Part shown: positions 63,390 to 64,000 of the stretch, piece by piece
How positions within the stretch are numbered: the stretch's first letter is position 1
Layout: each line of letters opens with the position of its first letter
Source: Ignavibacteria bacterium
GTDB lineage: Bacteria; Bacteroidota; Ignavibacteria; Ignavibacteriales; Ignavibacteriaceae
Length of the DNA stretch: 64,000 nt
Direction: 5' to 3'
NCBI GenBank assembly: GCA_030684555.1
Contig: JAUXVN010000020.1
Location: 1 to 64,000, forward strand
Position numbers and translations under genes: made by a program
The notes under the pieces: generated by a model
The model's database searches: none
Seen by the model: the letters and a program-made list of their open reading frames with translations, nothing else
Told to the model about the DNA's origin: nothing

Positions 63390-64000
63390 ATTTTAACCGC
63401 TTCTTCAACTGGTGGATTTGTTTCTTTAATGTTACTTAATCCGATATTAATCAAAATGCCAATTGAAATACTAATCAGTATTAATGAGGAACCACCATAA
63501 CTAATGAAAGGCAATGGTAAACCGGTTGTAGGAATCAAACCTGATGCAACCGCACTATTAACAAGTGCATAAGTTATGAAGGATAGCGAGATACCCATTC
63601 CAAGTAATTGACCAAATTTATCTTTAGCATTTTTTGCAATGATTATTCCGCAAATAAAGACTCCGAGATAAATTAATAAAACAAAACTTGCACCAATAAA
63701 TCCACGCTCTTCTCCGAGTATTGCAAAAATAAAATCGCCATATGCTTCAGGTAAAAATAAATTCCGTTGACTACTATGACCAAAACCAACACCCCAAATT
63801 CCACCGCTGCCAAGTCCGAGAAGTGCTTGACGAACTTGATCATTAATTTGTCCACCATGTTGTATACTATTAATAAAAGTTAAAATTCTTCCCCTCGAAT
63901 GTGGAAAAAACATTGCAACTCCACCGGCTGCAATTCCACTCAAGAAAAGAGAAATAAATATATGTGTGAATTTTGCACCACCAACAAATAGGATTGCCAT
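63386..64000 (-). CDS. ftsW: cell division protein FtsW, N-terminal part outside the window
   Basis: The C-terminal ~204 residues of a SEDS-family protein. Conserved marks are SRGRILTFINS, QVRQALLGLGSGGIWGVGFG, FLPEAYGDFIFAILGEERG and the final-loop PTTGLPLPFISYGGSSL. Five to six membrane helices are visible. FtsW proteins are about 380 residues, so roughly the first half is missing at the right edge; the ATG at 64000 is internal. FtsW polymerises septal glycan. RodA is the alternative, but the murG-murC-ftsQAZ context favours FtsW. Confidence 0.93.
   Translation of the reverse strand: MAILFVGGAKFTHIFISLFLSGIAAGGVAMFFPHSRGRILTFINSIQHGGQINDQVRQALLGLGSGGIWGVGFGHSSQRNLFLPEAYGDFIFAILGEERGFIGASFVLLIYLGVFICGIIIAKNAKDKFGQLLGMGISLSFITYALVNSAVASGLIPTTGLPLPFISYGGSSLILISISIGILINIGLSNIKETNPPVEEAVKI

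Overview
The window is AT-rich bacterial chromosome with very tight gene packing. The gene content points to the Ignavibacteria/Bacteroidetes-Chlorobi (FCB) group. Two exported proteins end in a type IX secretion (T9SS) type A sorting domain with the NPFNPT-like signature. A PorV/PorQ-type outer-membrane protein, FG-GAP/VCBS and LVIVD repeat exoproteins, a two-component-type beta-propeller sensor, menaquinone genes and Bacteroidetes-style lipoprotein signals (Cys followed by Asp/Asn/Glu) agree with this. No rRNA, tRNA, insertion sequence, prophage or CRISPR array is visible, so it reads as ordinary core chromosome enriched in signalling genes. The assignment is inferred from families, not from a marker alignment.

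Layout. 0.2-2.1 kb (minus): an anti-sigma-antagonist/anti-sigma-kinase pair, the kinase being fused to a GNAT domain. 2.2-11.5 kb (minus): one long same-strand run hrcA-grpE-dnaJ, a ComEA-like protein, a pilin-like membrane protein, a PilM-like ATPase-fold protein, rsmD, and two T9SS cargo proteins, closed by a clear intrinsic terminator. 11.8-20.8 kb (plus): purM, a TatD nuclease fused to a radical SAM domain, a PBP4-type dacB, an M28 peptidase and menH-menB-menA-menE; a thioesterase that could be MenI faces menE tail to tail. 21.4-26.7 kb: PorV/PorQ-like protein, TPR protein, glycyl-tRNA synthetase and a Sel1-repeat protein. 26.8-32.6 kb (plus): thrA-asd-thrB-thrC, aspartate to threonine. 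32.6-39.1 kb (plus): propeller-adenylate cyclase, PAS histidine kinase, NtrC-type regulator and a lone receiver domain. 39.3-42.3 kb (plus): two aromatic-rich/charged-tail lipoproteins and a FadL-like outer-membrane protein, with a terminator. 42.4-51.7 kb: rsgA, a haem-motif histidine kinase with an unusual AAA+ regulator, menF-menD, a GAF sigma-54 activator and a receiver remnant. 52.1-56.9 kb (minus): a large transmembrane sensor Ser/Thr kinase and a HGSNAT-like acyltransferase. 57.3-64.0 kb: a small CPXCG protein, then the division/wall cluster ftsW-murG-murC-ftsQ-ftsA-ftsZ (minus), with ftsW cut by the window edge.

How it fits together. Housekeeping modules (heat shock, menaquinone, threonine, peptidoglycan/division) alternate with a signal-dense 32.6-55.7 kb region. 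That region holds one cyclase, two histidine kinases, three sigma-54-type AAA+ proteins, two small receiver proteins and one receptor Ser/Thr kinase. The most unusual points are: the periplasmic propeller/VCBS receptor kinase (52.1-55.7 kb); the AAA+ response regulator lacking the GAFTGA loop, Walker B acid and arginine fingers, paired with a CXXCH-bearing kinase (43.4-46.3 kb); the propeller cyclase with Phe replacing the catalytic Arg; the TatD-radical SAM fusion; and the pilus/competence-like trio inserted between dnaJ and rsmD. Several genes start on TTG and one apparently on CTG.
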